Source: Amphiduros pacificus (taxonomy: Eukaryota; Annelida; Polychaeta; Phyllodocida; Hesionidae). Taken from it: a stretch of DNA of 64,000 nucleotides. A program made the translations under genes and the position numbers. Of the stretch, positions 1 to 11,046 are shown one piece after another. Numbering within the stretch: position 1 is the stretch's first letter; each line of letters starts with the position of its first letter. The stretch covers positions 56,669,879 through 56,733,878 of the forward strand of contig OX439003.1 in the NCBI GenBank assembly GCA_949316495.1, read 5' to 3'. The notes under the pieces are model-generated. The model made no database searches. It saw only the letters and a list, made by a program, of their open reading frames with translations, and was not told the DNA's origin.

Positions 1-1130
1 AAACTATAAGGGCTATCTAGGTGTCAAACTATAAGGGCTATCTAGGTGTCAAACTATAAGAGCTATTTGGGTGTCAAACTAAAAGGGCTATCTAGGTGTC
101 AAACTATAAGGGCTATCTGGGTGTCAATCTATAAGGGCTATCTGGGTGTCAAACTATAAGGGCTATCTAGGTGTCAAACTATAAGGGATATGTGGGTGGC
201 AAACTATAAGAGCTCTCTGGGTGTCAAACTATAAGAGCTATTTGGGTGTCAAACTAAAAGGGCTATCTAGGTGTCAAACTATAAGGGCTATCTAGGTGTC
301 AAACTATAAGGGCTATCTAGGTGTCAATCTATAAGGGCTATCTGGGTGTCAAACTATAAGGGCTATTTGGGTGTCAAACTATAAGGGCTATCTGGGTGTC
401 AAACTATAAGAGCTATTTGGGTGTCAAACTAAAAGGGCTATCTAGGTGTCAAACTATAAGGGCTATCTGGGTGTCAAACTATAAGGGCTATTTGGGTGTC
501 AAACTATAAGGGCTATCTGGGTGTCAAACTATAAGAGCTATTTGGGTGTCAAACTAAAAGGGCTATCTAGGTGTCAAACTATAAGGGCTATCTGGGTGTC
601 AAACTATAAGGGCTATATGGGTGGCAAACTATAAGGGCTATATGGGTGTCAAACTATAAGGGCTATCTAGGTGTCAAACTATAAGGGCTATCTGGGTGTC
701 AAACTATAAGGGCTATCTGGGTGTCAAACTATAAGGGCTATTTGGGTGTCAAACTATAAGGGCTATCTGGGTGTCAAACTATAAGAGCTATTTGGGTGTC
801 AAACTAAAAGGGCTATCTAGGTGTCAAACTATAAGGGCTATCTAGGTGTCAAACTATAAGGGCTATCTAGGTGTTAAACTATAAGGGCTATCTAGGTGTC
901 AAACTATAAGGGCTATCTAGGTGTCAAACTATAAGGGCTATATGGGTGTCAAACTATAAGGGCTATATGGGTGTCAAACTATAAGGGCTATATGGGTGTC
1001 AAACTATAAGGGCTATATGGGTGTCAAACTATAAGGGCTATCTAGGTGTCAAACTATAAGGGCTATTTGGGTGTCAAACTATAAGAGCTATTTGGGTGTC
1101 AAGCCATTAGGGGCATCTGGGTGTCAATTT
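1..1130. repeat. 25-bp minisatellite
   Basis: About 44 head-to-tail copies of a 25-bp unit beginning AAACTATAAGGGCTATCTAG. The left edge runs off the window, so the true length is unknown. Variants TATTTGGG, TATATGGG and AAACTAAAAG recur at spacings that are multiples of 25, for example the pair AAGAGCTATTTGG then AAACTAAAAGG near 60, 235, 410, 535 and 785. This points to block duplications of several units. Copies decay to recognisable fragments up to about 1250. No coding frame is supported. Confidence 0.97.
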
Positions 1131-1250
1131 AAAAGGTATAATATGCTCTGCATGATGTCTGTTTCACCTAGGTACATTTTGGTGTCACTCTATAAGGGAT
1201 ATAAGGGTGTCAATCCATAAGGGATATATGGTTGTTGAGCTAAAAGGGAT

Positions 1251-2029
1251 ATCTAAATGTCAGTCTATGACACAAATGGATGAAGCTACAAGGGGCAAAT
1301 GCATGTACCAATCTACCAAGCATCTAAAAAGGATCTGCCCACTAATATCATATTTTTTCTGACTGAAATTAAATCATTTTTAATCCAAAAGACCAATCCC
1401 CATGATAATTCAACTGCTTAAGATCAAAACCCAGAGTGGAAAAAATACAATATGCATGAGCTTACAGATCAGTTGTCATGGTTACATATTAATCAAACAT
1501 TACATATCAATCCCTTTAGAGAATTTCAGGCCTTTTCTTGACCAACTTATGGTCGCCATGTTTTCAGTACTTTCACAGCATGGCTACCAACTGGTTCCAT
1601 ACCAAAGACTTGCTGTTCAAAGTTTTGTATTTTCTCTCACACTTCATATGCAGGTCTTACTGGACTACCATGTATAGCCTCAATCTTAGCATATGTCAAA
1701 TAGCTAATGTCAGTGCACAAAAATAGTGTCTAAAACAGAGGGAGTGGTCATTATACTTTCCCCTTTACAAAGATGTCCAGATTTCTATTTTTCTTGTTTT
1801 GTGTTCCAAATCACACATTACACAATAACAGCTGCTTGGCACGTCTGAAAGACCATCCGGAGTCACTTTATTCAGCATGATGTCATTTATAGGTCACGCT
1901 CAGTCAACAAATGACATGTAAATTTCCTATAGTCAAGCCAATGTAATCGCATAATTGGTGTGGGGGCTAAAGTGAGCTCAAAGCAAAGGAGAGAAGGGTT
2001 GCACCTTGTTACAACTTAATCATGTTGAT
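1251..2029. other. No gene recognised
   Basis: AT-rich single-copy-looking sequence. Short open frames here, such as one near 1402-1677, have no recognisable motif, no convincing splice context and no coding-like composition. I see nothing else to annotate. Confidence 0.5.
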
Positions 2030-2720
2030 GAAGCCACTTGGATCATGACATTTGATCAGGACCTCAATACCTCATAGAGCATATTGAACAACCCTGGTTA
2101 TGAATTATAGTAACTAAAATACATAGAAACTAGTCCAGGAATAAAAATGGGTTGTCCGTCAATTGCCTAATTAAAAAAATATTTTTAGGAGTTTGTGTGT
2201 GAAATAATAAATCATGAAAAACAAACCACGAGTTACTCTGCATGGCGAGGAAGAGTCACATACTGCCTCTGCCACAATTGGCATGACGTTGTCTCAACCT
2301 ATTCCGCAAGGTTGATTGCAAAATCCACAGATAGGTGCGCAATTGGTGGGCTGTGCACATGCTCACTCACAATGCCCAGCCATTTTCAAACTAAAGTAAG
2401 CTGTCACATCCACACAAACATGTTGATCATTGCTTGTATACACCTGTTATGACTACACACTTTCTGACTAAACCAATGACACCAGTTGACTGAGTTATAC
2501 TTGCACATGTATGTATTTGTTGTTGTCGTCACATTCTAACCAAAACAAGGACACCAATTGGTTGTGTTATTACATATACCAAAATTTGTACTTGGTGTCT
2601 ATGGGCTGCTAAAAGAAGCTTGTTATGGGCGTGACCTCTTAGTACTCACTGATTATGGTCAATACTTGCAGAGCCAGGTTTAAATTCTGGATCTGCTATG
2701 GAGAGTAACTACGAGTCCAA
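2030..2720. repeat. Old dispersed repeat, copy A
   Basis: This stretch is patchily similar to 4670-5420 in the same orientation. Shared blocks include CACTTGGATCA, TACTCTGCATGGCGA, TCACATACTRCCTCTG, GACACCAATT, TGGCTGCTAAAA with GAAGCTTGT, and CTTGCAGAGCC followed by a tRNA B-box-like stretch. The two copies are diverged by substitutions and gaps, so the family is old. It may be a composite SINE, but no target duplication could be found. Confidence 0.5.
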
Positions 2721-3191
2721 TGTTAGTTTATGCACGAAGATTCATTACACAACAACATTTTGAAAGTATAAACTTACATTTGTTCATTTCCTTCATACAC
2801 AAGTCTTATTAGTCTCAGACACATTTCTTTATGTTGATATCTCGTATTGCGAAGGTAAATATCTGCTGCTCGCTCCTCATGAGAGCGTCTCACTGACCTA
2901 TATTCACCAGAGGGCGGTCCCGGTGAGCAGCCTCGAGCCGACTTCCTACCAACGAAAAGTTAGCAAAGAACTACCTGACTAAAATTAACCACATTAAATC
3001 AATTCATGACACATTTGTTATCTGGACGACAATAATCTTGTGGGCTTATATCTTCGTGAGTGAGATATGGGGAGGGGAGCTAATGGGGTTGCAGGGTAGA
3101 CATTAATATCTGTACCATATTTGGACAAGGATAGTCTATTGCGGGGAGAAAGGGGGTGAATCCAAATCTCGCAGTCAGATTGGTGTTACAT

Positions 3192-3622
3192 CAGAAGACT
3201 TCTACTTTGGCGCCCCCTGTGGTGTGGTGATGTGAGGTGCCCCCTGGGGAGTGGTGATGTGAGGTGCCCCCTGGGGAGTGGTGATGTGAGATGGCCACCT
3301 GGGGATAGGTGATGTGAGGTGCCCCCTGGGGAGTGGTGATGTGAGGTGCCCCCTGGGGAGTGGTGATGTGAGGTGACATTGTTAACATCAGACAATTTCT
3401 ACTCTGGCGCCCCCTGGGGAGTGGTGATGTGAGGTGCCCCCTAGGGAGTGGTGATGTGAGGTGCCCCTGGGGAGTGGTGATGTGAGGTGCCCCCTGGGGA
3501 GTGGTGATGTGAGATGACATGTTAACATCAGACGACTTCTACTCTGGCGCCCCCTGGGGAGTGGTGATGTGAGGTGCCCCCTGGGGAGTGGTGATGTGAG
3601 GTGCCCCCTGGGGAGGGGTATT
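3192..3622. repeat. 27-bp GC-rich minisatellite with higher-order units
   Basis: The basic unit is 27 bp (GTGATGTGAGGTGCCCCCTG followed by GGGAGTG). Three spacer blocks reading ACATCAGA, then a short variable stretch, then TTCTACT-TGGCGCCCC occur near 3190, 3387 and 3528. Groups of 27-bp units plus one spacer have therefore been duplicated together, a two-level repeat. Minus-strand frames rich in His, Ser, Pro and Gly are by-products of the repeat. Confidence 0.93.
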
Positions 3623-3803
3623 TTCTACTCTATTCCCCACTGTGGAGTGTCACGAGATAACTATTGTAAGTGAAGTGAAGATATAGATCACAGCAGTGGT
3701 ACTACAGGAGTGGTACTACAGGAGTGGGACATTGAGAGTGAACCTGCACAGTGCCACGCATTGTTTTGTACAAACAGTGTTTGTTGGTGGTTCCTGCTGC
3801 AGC

Positions 3804-3983
3804 ATGAAGATGGCTGCTTACATTGCTTTGCTTATCTTCGTGGTCTCTTATTCCATACTCAGCGCTGATTGTAACAATATTATCAAAGGTTTTCATTTCA
3901 TGGTCTTGAATAAATGTGCATCAATCTGCATTATTAGAACATCCTTATTGTTTCCAGATATGTGGTTCGTGAGTAAGTATTAA
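3804..3983 (+). CDS. Possible short secreted peptide or first exon with signal peptide
   Basis: An ATG at 3804 opens a 59-codon frame. Its start, MKMAAYIALLIFVVSYSILS, has the form of an eukaryotic signal peptide: a lysine near the start, a hydrophobic core, and small residues before a likely cleavage around SA-DC. The tail contains three cysteines and ends at a TAA at 3981. A possible 5' splice site (AAAG|GT) lies at 3888/3889 and a good 3' site (TTGTTTCCAG) ends near 3957, followed about 15 nt later by GTAAGT, so the frame may be the first exon of a longer secreted protein. There is no family match I recognise and no obvious promoter. The frame could be chance. Confidence 0.25.
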   Translation: MKMAAYIALLIFVVSYSILSADCNNIIKGFHFMVLNKCASICIIRTSLLFPDMWFVSKY

Positions 3984-4669
3984 GATGGCAGCTAGATCTC
4001 CCGATTTCCTATGCATAGATGACTGCAACATATAGTCTCTAGATATTTATGTCAGGAGGTTAATATACACAAGGGACACATAGACGAACAGATACAATAT
4101 TCCAATGAAGGGAAGATAAATATGAATAGCCTTATAAACAAACATAAGGCACAAATGGACAGACTAATGAATACAATAGATGGAGAGAAAGCTAAACAGT
4201 GCTGAAAATGTCATTAATACAAACAAATCAAAACATATCAAATCGAATACAAAATTATTTTCAAACTTTACAACATGACAAGGCTTTCAAATTGCTATTA
4301 CCAAATTAGTATTTCTGGTATAGATTTCCAATAACAAAAAGTCACATGACAAAAAAAATTAAAATATTGAAATTAGTCAATTACATCTTACAATAAATAC
4401 ATGGACATTCCTACAAGTTTTATACATTTTAAAAATGAAGTACAGAATTACATTGGATCAAGGTGGTTGCCAGGACATGCGTCTTTTTATATGAGTGAAA
4501 TAAGGGCTGCTCAGATTATTCCAAACATGTTTGCCTGACATGTTCACAACAAACAACTCCGAGCCGATGAAGGTGTTGAAGGATGGCAAATAATAAGTAA
4601 TAACAAGAGTCTCAATAACATCTTTGACTCATTAGAGGCCCAATTAGCACATAAGGATTGTCAGTCAGA
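3984..4669. other. No gene recognised
   Basis: AT-rich sequence without a credible frame, splice site pair or repeat that I can define. Confidence 0.45.
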
Positions 4670-5430
4670 TCACGCTTCGTATCAAAGTCACTTGGATCAC
4701 AACATGTTTTTCCCAAAGTATCTGACTTGTTGAGGAAAGTCTCTGATCAAAGTACTCTGCATGGCGAAGTAGAATCACATACTACCTCTGACACAAATGG
4801 AATAAAATGCGCAAAACCTTTAACAATCTAACAATTTAACAATTACCATTACCATACAGCTTTGCAATAGGTTAGCTCTTGTACATCATGTACACGTGTA
4901 TATGTCCATTTCGTATGTTAAAAAGCAATTTAGAATGGATCATCTATGATTGCGGGAGGGATATATTGGAAACATGTGGTTGGAAAAGTATATCATTGAT
5001 ATATCAGTTTGTATGGGATTTTTACATCACTACCAAAATTATTTCAGTCATTTCATGATGAGACCTAATTTATTAGCTTTCTCCAATGGACAAAATCAGG
5101 ATTTTCTGTACCCCCTTGATAATTAAGGCTCCCTCCCCTGATAATTTTTGTCTGACTATTTTGGTATACATGTCACTGACATCTTAACCCATTAATTGCT
5201 GTGCTCACTTTCTAGTCATAACAATGACACCAATTAACCATAGAGCAACATGGACAAAATATCTGACTCCTTGCTTATTGGCTGCTAAAAAGAAGCTTGT
5301 ACTCGGTGTGGTCTCCCAGTTCTGACTAGAATAGACATTTATGGCCCTTTACTTGCAGAGCCTGGTATAAACCCATGACCTGCTGAGTATGGTCAGGGTA
5401 CCATTGGTAGAGATAATAAAGGTGAGCTGG
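4670..5430 (-). repeat. Old dispersed repeat, copy B, with SINE-like tail
   Basis: Matches 2030-2720 over its outer parts. At 5018-5080 it also carries a diverged copy of the 3' tail of the SINE seen at 47458 and 60463 (TTTTTACATCACT, then ATTATTTCAGTCATTTCATG and ATGAGACCTA). Near 5385-5410 is a B-box-like sequence in the matching orientation. It may be a second SINE family sharing a tail with the first, or a SINE interrupted by older repeat DNA. Confidence 0.45.
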
Positions 5431-6441
5431 TGCCATGCTGTTAACACTTGCTTGCTGAGATTAGTAGGGTGGGTGGTCACTTTCACACACGAGCTCTCTG
5501 CAAACCAAATGGTGATGACACTCACGTCAGCCTGTCCGCCATGTCTCTTTCCTATATAAGAACTAGTGTATACATAGAGATTTGAAATGGCACATACTGT
5601 ATGTCAGATATTTAACCACCCACTGTCTTAGCTTTTCAGACTCCCTATGCTTTCACATGTCTTAAAATAGTAGGCAAATCACCATACATACATTGGAGCA
5701 TTATCACTACACATATTCCTCCATTCAAAGTGTAGATTTATTTGACTATAACAAAAATGATGGCAAAATATAAGACTTTATAAATATAGAAATTATAATG
5801 TTATATTTCTAAATGGTACCGTCAAAACAACTGTGAAACTAAAGAACTATTTTGGAGGCATAAGCACCACACCCTCCAAAGCAGGACCTCTTTTTTCATA
5901 TCAGTCACTGCCACCAAAGGTAAAATGTGCGCACAGAATCGAGTGCAAGTCAACTTTATCCTGGGCGTTTAAATCTTAGAATGTTGTTTGTTCCCAACAT
6001 ATCTGGCAATAATTCACTAGTAAATCAAAATAAACATGCTGTAACCTTAAGGGACCTTGGCCACAAGGGGACGTAACTGTCCTCAAGAAAATCAACTTTA
6101 AATGTAATGATTTTTACTCACATTTTTGAATCGTTTGTGTATTTATAAGTGGCATTCGATGGATATGCGTGTAAAGGGCATATAGAGATTCTTAAAAAAC
6201 AAATGTGAACAACAAATTGATTTAAGTTGGGAGTTTTTTGAAAAATAGACTTGAACACGATTTAAAGGACGAACATTAAAGCACTGCTAAATAACATTGC
6301 GTTCTGATCAGTTTAAAAACACATATTTTGTGCTATTTCATGTAGTTAAGGCTGCAAAATAAGCTTTGTTCAGAAAATCGCCAATACATGTGACGTGATA
6401 TATACATGCAGTATCTGATCCATTGGTCACGTGACGTGTTG
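5431..6441. other. No gene recognised
   Basis: AT-rich sequence. No coding frame, tandem repeat or transposon end could be supported here. Confidence 0.45.
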
Positions 6442-6936
6442 CATTAATGGCGCCCCCATAGGGTTTTAGGATTATTGGATTTTTGGCCTAAAAAAGAGGG
6501 ATTATTGGATTTTTGGGGTGAAATATCTGGGATTTTTGGATTTTGAGGAAAGTGTTTAGGATTAATGGATTTTTAATAAGATAATTGGATTTTAGGATTT
6601 TTCAGTAATAAAGGATTATTAATTCAAACAATTAATGATTTAGATATGAGTTTCATGATATTTGTGATAAATATTTGTGTGACACTCTATGGTCCCCACC
6701 ATCAGAAATAACTGGCTGGTCCCTTTGTATTTGTCAGATCTGAGACATTAAGAGGTCTCACACCAGGTGGTGCTGCATGTGCCACTTAGACAATAGACTA
6801 GGAAAGCTTTAGGGTGGTTGCAGAGTCTCCATGTGTTTTGTGATGAAAGTGAGGAAATTTTAACTTTTGGATTGCTTCTTGTCACTAAATGTGAGCAAAA
6901 TGGCAGCTTTAGACACTGACACACCAAATACAAAGA

Positions 6937-7173
6937 ATGCAGAGGGGCCAGAGTGTGTTGGAGCCCTCACAAGGGAGAAGTGTCTATGTCAAAAAAGGTT
7001 CTGTTGTAGTTATTAACACAATCAAACATGTGCATATATGTAAACTGAGGCAAGATATGCTTGAGAAGGGAAAATGTAAAGGGGAAATCTACTTGCAGAG
7101 CCCACTTGAGCCCACAGAGTTCTCAAATCAAAAACAATGTGTCATAGATAGAGAAAATGTCATCACTGTTTAG
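6937..7173 (+). CDS. Unidentified 78-codon frame inside the 6450-7760 element
   Basis: Open from an ATG at 6937. It begins MQRGQSVLEPSQGRSVYVKK and is rich in Lys, Val and Gln. I recognise no domain. It lies wholly inside the inverted-end element and may be a fragment carried by it. The next frame downstream overlaps its 3' end by about 20 bases in another phase. Whether either is translated cannot be told from sequence. Confidence 0.25.
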   Translation: MQRGQSVLEPSQGRSVYVKKGSVVVINTIKHVHICKLRQDMLEKGKCKGEIYLQSPLEPTEFSNQKQCVIDRENVITV

Positions 7174-7406
7174 ATGATACTAACTATGAATATGTTCCAA
7201 AGGATGATATAATTGTTCTGAATGAGGAGGTTTTGATCAATCTTTTGGACCTGATAAAGGATCAGGGTGATACGGAGACACCCAATGAGCAGCAAGAGTT
7301 AATTAGTGAGGAATTATCTCAGTTGTCATTTACTAGTGACACAAGGGCCACTAGGCCTAAAAGAGTTTCAAAAAAAAGGAAAGACACAGATTACTTTTTT
7401 TACTAA
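7152..7406 (+). pseudogene. Unidentified 84-codon frame with acidic body and basic tail, inside the element
   Basis: Stop-to-stop frame without an early methionine. The body is acidic (DDTNYEYVPKDDIIVLNEE). It is followed by a Ser/Glu/Gln-rich part and a basic cluster RPKRVSKKRK that looks like a nuclear localisation signal, and ends at TAA 7404-7406. CACTGTTTAG just before the acidic part could be a 3' splice site, so this may be the last exon of a gene fragment picked up by the transposon. Family unknown. Confidence 0.3.
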
Positions 7407-7768
7407 TTTTGAATATGTTCAAAAGGATTGGGTGTCTCCGTATCACTATAACAGTGAGATTACTGTCAATTTCAAACTCTGTGGGCTCAAGTGGACTCTG
7501 CAAGTACATTTTGTAATGTGGCATGACCTGTGTGAAACACTAAATATCATGTTATATCATGCATGTTATGTAATTCATTGCCAAATAAATTTGTACTAAA
7601 TGTAAACATATTTTAGGATTTTTTGTTTTATACTTTTGGATTTTTAGATTTGAGGGGAAAAATATTTAAGGATTTTTGGGTACAAAAGATAAGGATTTTT
7701 GGATTTTTAGGTAAAAAAAGGGGGATTATTGGGTTTTTCATACCCCCCCTATGGGGGCCCCATTAATG

Positions 7769-8507
7769 TACAAGTTAATGGTGCACATATTCTGGGACAA
7801 TAATAAACATTAGGTCCATGTCATATATCATGTCTATCCCATGGCGTAGAGGGTTGACTCTACCTCTGTAAAGCAGTATGATGCATCATCATTATCCAAC
7901 CGGTTTTATGTAAAACATTCTATTTAGCAAAAAGGCCGTTAAATAGGTTCAAATTGAAAAGCCGCATACTTCCGTACTTATATGCGTGTGCTGAACGATA
8001 CGCACTGAAAAGGTTTGCCTGATTATCGCATTTCATACCAGGAAATGGCGCCTTTGTCATCAATACTCCAGCCATGCATTCAAGCGATATCAATGCAAGT
8101 ATTGGTTTGTAAGAAGGTTCTTCTTTATGCTTGTAAGGCGGGAGATACCTACGCTTGCGATCTCTTCTTTTTTTATCCATGTGAAGTACATAGAAAGTGG
8201 CAATATCTTTGAGTGACCAGCGATCATTGCCCCAACAATACTAGGATGTTGGTTGTATTTGTTTAAACTAGCGATTATCCTTCTGAAGCCTAGAGTTATG
8301 AGTTGGGCTCAGGTGGGCCAAGTCGAGTTACTAACCTTAATCTATCAACATATGATATGAAAAGATAAACGTGTCCTGAACCATATAATGTTTAGCATTT
8401 CAACCATTTTCATAATGTGCTTTCTCGATCTATCAAAACTGACATTAGTACTGAACAGAAGCTCAAGGAAAACAGCACATTATGTTTTGGGGCACATCAG
8501 TGGGAAT
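7769..8507. other. No gene recognised
   Basis: Single-copy-looking sequence. Overlapping short frames near 7920-8212 on both strands lack motifs. Nothing else is supported. Confidence 0.45.
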
Positions 8508-9370
8508 GACACACACGTTTTTACTGTGAGGGACACATCCACAAATGATACAATGACTAAATGTGGACCTTTGTTGGCTATTTTTATAAAATATTGCCAG
8601 TGACCTTGAAGTGACCTTTGAATGACTTTGAAAATGAAATTCCTATTTCCATGGATTTTATCAATATTCAATCATCTGCATCTTTCAAAAACGAGACCTT
8701 ATAGTCTTTATTCATCAAAATCTGTTCAGAACTAACAATATTAGAGCAATTTTTAATTTTGGACCAATCTGTAATCGACATTAGAGGAAATATTGATATG
8801 CTGAGCTATTTTGAAACAACATCTATAATAACAACTTATTGTTTGTTAATTTATGAAAGTACATATTATAATGCACAGAAAAAAGTTGAACACTGAAAAT
8901 AAAATGAAAATAAAGTCCATCAATTTTGAGATTTATTAACAAGCTAAATTTGGCTAGAAACAGCTTGAATATGGTAGGTTTACAAAAGATGAAAACCGAC
9001 AGACTTTAAATTGATCCAATGCAATCTTATAAGATATATGTTCCATATCTATAAGATATACGTGTATTTTCAGATGATAACCCTCAATAAGTTGTTGTTA
9101 TCATAATGGTACATAAAAATGATATTAAACTCTCAAAGTAAAATGGAAATGCGCTACATTTGCAAAAGAAAAAAATATCAGGTGACAAGAAATGTATTAA
9201 ATGTAGACACAAATGCATTAACTTATTGAGAAGCTGATATCTTTCTGCAAATTTGTATATATTTTATTTCTTTCATTAATAAGAGAAAGGTTCTAAAATT
9301 ATTTCTTGAATATGTATATAAATTGTAGAATGTGTTCTATTTTTGGCACCATTTATGCTGGGTGAAAGTG
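8508..9370 (+). repeat. Dispersed repeat of at least 0.8 kb, copy 1
   Basis: Collinear with 63193-64000 in the same orientation. Long matched blocks include AAATGTGGACCTTTGT, TATAAAATATTGCCAGTGAC, CAATCATCTGCATCTTT, TTTAAATTGATCCAATGCAA and TTTTTGGCACCATTTATGCT. Divergence is moderate, with many small gaps. No open frame or structured end was found. It may be a non-autonomous element or the untranslated part of a longer one. The other copy lies in the alkaline phosphatase intron. Confidence 0.75.
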
Positions 9371-9822
9371 ACACCATGTACCCACTGCAATAGGAAGATT
9401 TGTACTACCCATTTTATATTCAATGTCTCCCATTTCTAGTGATGATCTTTCTTTAATAATAGCAAACTGCATATATGCCAAGGTCAATCTAGTGTGTTTT
9501 ACTGAATTAAAAAGAATCAAGCATATCCTAAAATCTAATTATATAATCCGTACAATGCTAAGATGGCAATGCTTTTTTAGAGACTGTGAACCAAACCTTT
9601 TGCTCTCTTACAATATTTCGTTTGTGAAGTTGAAATTAGTGTTCCAATTGCTTCTAATATTTGTACAGAAAAACAAGGCATTGCCACACCCAACTGAGCA
9701 CAGGACAGTGTTCTTTGGGACACTTTTTTTTTCAAAATGCATAATATATGCAACAAATATGAGAGAAATGTACTTGGGCAAAGTCAATACTATCACAAAA
9801 TAAATTTGCTAATTCATTCATC

Positions 9823-10580
9823 TACATATACATCTCTAGGTTTACTCATCAAAACCAATTGACATCCCACAGAGAGTGCACGATTGCACTCGGGGCACAG
9901 CTAGTCCATACTAGCTACTTGACATTAACCTTTATAAGGAAGTTCCTTAAGGATGCCGAGCTACCGGTTTCAAATGTAGTTAAATAGGGGGGAAAGTTAT
10001 TCTAATCAGTCACAGTCCTTGGAAAAAAGGTGTATTTATAAGGGTCACAGCATGTCAGCATTTTTATATTTCCATGGTTTTTTCTTGTAGAAGCAAATTT
10101 CATGTTGACATGTTCTGGTAGTTTCAAGTCTATTTCACCATTTATAGCCTTGTACAATAAAACCAGCCTCTCAGTCCTCCTTCTCCCTGCTAGGGAATCC
10201 CATTTTAGTTCTTCTAAGATTTTTGTTACAGTGCCTGTTTCTCTCTTCCAATTGCCAGACACAAATCTAGCATTTGAACTGATTCTATGCGGTCTATATC
10301 TTTCTTTAGATAAGGGTCCCACACACCTGATGCATATTCTAAGTGAGGGCGCACAAGGGTATTGTAGTCAGCCTCTTTGATATTTCCTGGACACATGTTG
10401 AAATTCCTTCTTACAAAACCCAATACTTGATTGGCTTTGCAGACAATGTTGTTTATATGTTCATCCAATTTCACATCTTCTTGGAGCTCGACTCCAAGGT
10501 AGGGATGATGTTCAACCTGTTGCAAGATGTGACCATTTAATGTATATTTTCTTGTATCAAAAGCATGGCTTTTGATACAA
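9823..10580 (-). mobile_element. 5'-truncated CR1/Jockey-like LINE, copy 1
   Basis: The same 3' part of a LINE as at 52546-53704, reverse orientation. Minus-strand frames at 10525-10226 (HHPYLGVELQ, NMCPGNIKEA, LVRPHLEYAS, VWDPYLKKDI) and 10322-10002 (RFVSGNWKRETGTV, WDSLAGRRRT, LVLLYKAINGE) are the region after the reverse transcriptase core, including the thumb-like HLEYA-VWDP motif of this clade. The open frame is broken between them. The 3' end carries a short TAGATG-type repeat tail (CATCTACATATACATCT on the plus strand). The 5' junction ends in a perfect hairpin (see the separate entry). Confidence 0.88.
10552..10580. repeat. Perfect 13-bp hairpin at the LINE 5' junction
   Basis: TTGTATCAAAAGC, then ATG, then GCTTTTGATACAA. 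The left arm is LINE sequence (shared with 53282-53294 apart from one base). The right arm replaces what should be further LINE sequence, so the hairpin marks the truncation point. Confidence 0.8.
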
Positions 10581-10954
10581 GGTCACAAAGGTCACATACT
10601 CCATTCTGGCAACGAGAGCAATCAGAACAACTTTGCCTTTATGGTAAGTGAAAAAAACACTTGCCAAGTCAAAACAATGTACCCTTACTGGTTAGTGAAA
10701 ATTGATTACCAAATCAGGCCACTGCATTTACTCAACAGTAATTAAATATATTAACCAATCAGTACAAGATATCTAATCTTTCAAATGAAGCAAATATCCA
10801 ATCAGGGCCACATCGTTGAGCCAAGTAAATGTATTTCTTACAGTGAGAAGCTGCTTGTGTAAATATGCCATTACAATTTAGGATAGATGACAGAAATTAA
10901 ATCTCTCTCTCTTTCATTTACCTGATGCACTCCGATCCTTGTATCCAACTTCAC
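10581..10954. other. No gene recognised
   Basis: Sequence between the LINE and the 62-bp repeat. No credible frame or repeat structure. Confidence 0.45.
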
Positions 10955-11046
10955 AGAGTAAAGCATAACATATCAATGTATTAAGGCTTTATCGATATTG
11001 TTCTGTATTATGGAATAGATTGAAGCATAACATATCAATGTATTAA
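10955..11046. repeat. 62-bp tandem repeat, left part
   Basis: About one and a half copies of a 62-bp unit containing GCATAACATATCAATGTATT and TTATCGATATTGTTCTGTAT. The array resumes at 12271 after the inserted element. Unit starts at 10963 and 11025 give the 62-bp period. Confidence 0.85.

Larger units (their letters stand above)
6442..7768. mobile_element. DNA transposon with 14-bp inverted ends and 8-bp target duplication
   Basis: The element itself spans 6450-7760. Its ends read GCGCCCCCATAGGG (6450-6463) and, on the other strand, GGGCCCCCATAGGG (7760-7747), matching at 13 of 14 positions. The flanks are CATTAATG on both sides (6442-6449 and 7761-7768). An 8-bp duplication is typical of hAT, P and some Merlin-like elements. 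Just inside both ends are many direct copies of GGATTATTGGATTTTTGG-like sequence (about 6468-6615 and 7612-7735), as expected for subterminal transposase-binding repeats. The 1.31-kb interior has no transposase-like frame, only two short unidentified frames, so the copy is non-autonomous. The interior may be captured host sequence. Confidence 0.75.

Noticed and set aside
10102-10540. Plus-strand frames opposite LINE copy 1
   Set aside because: Shadows of the minus-strand LINE coding sequence.
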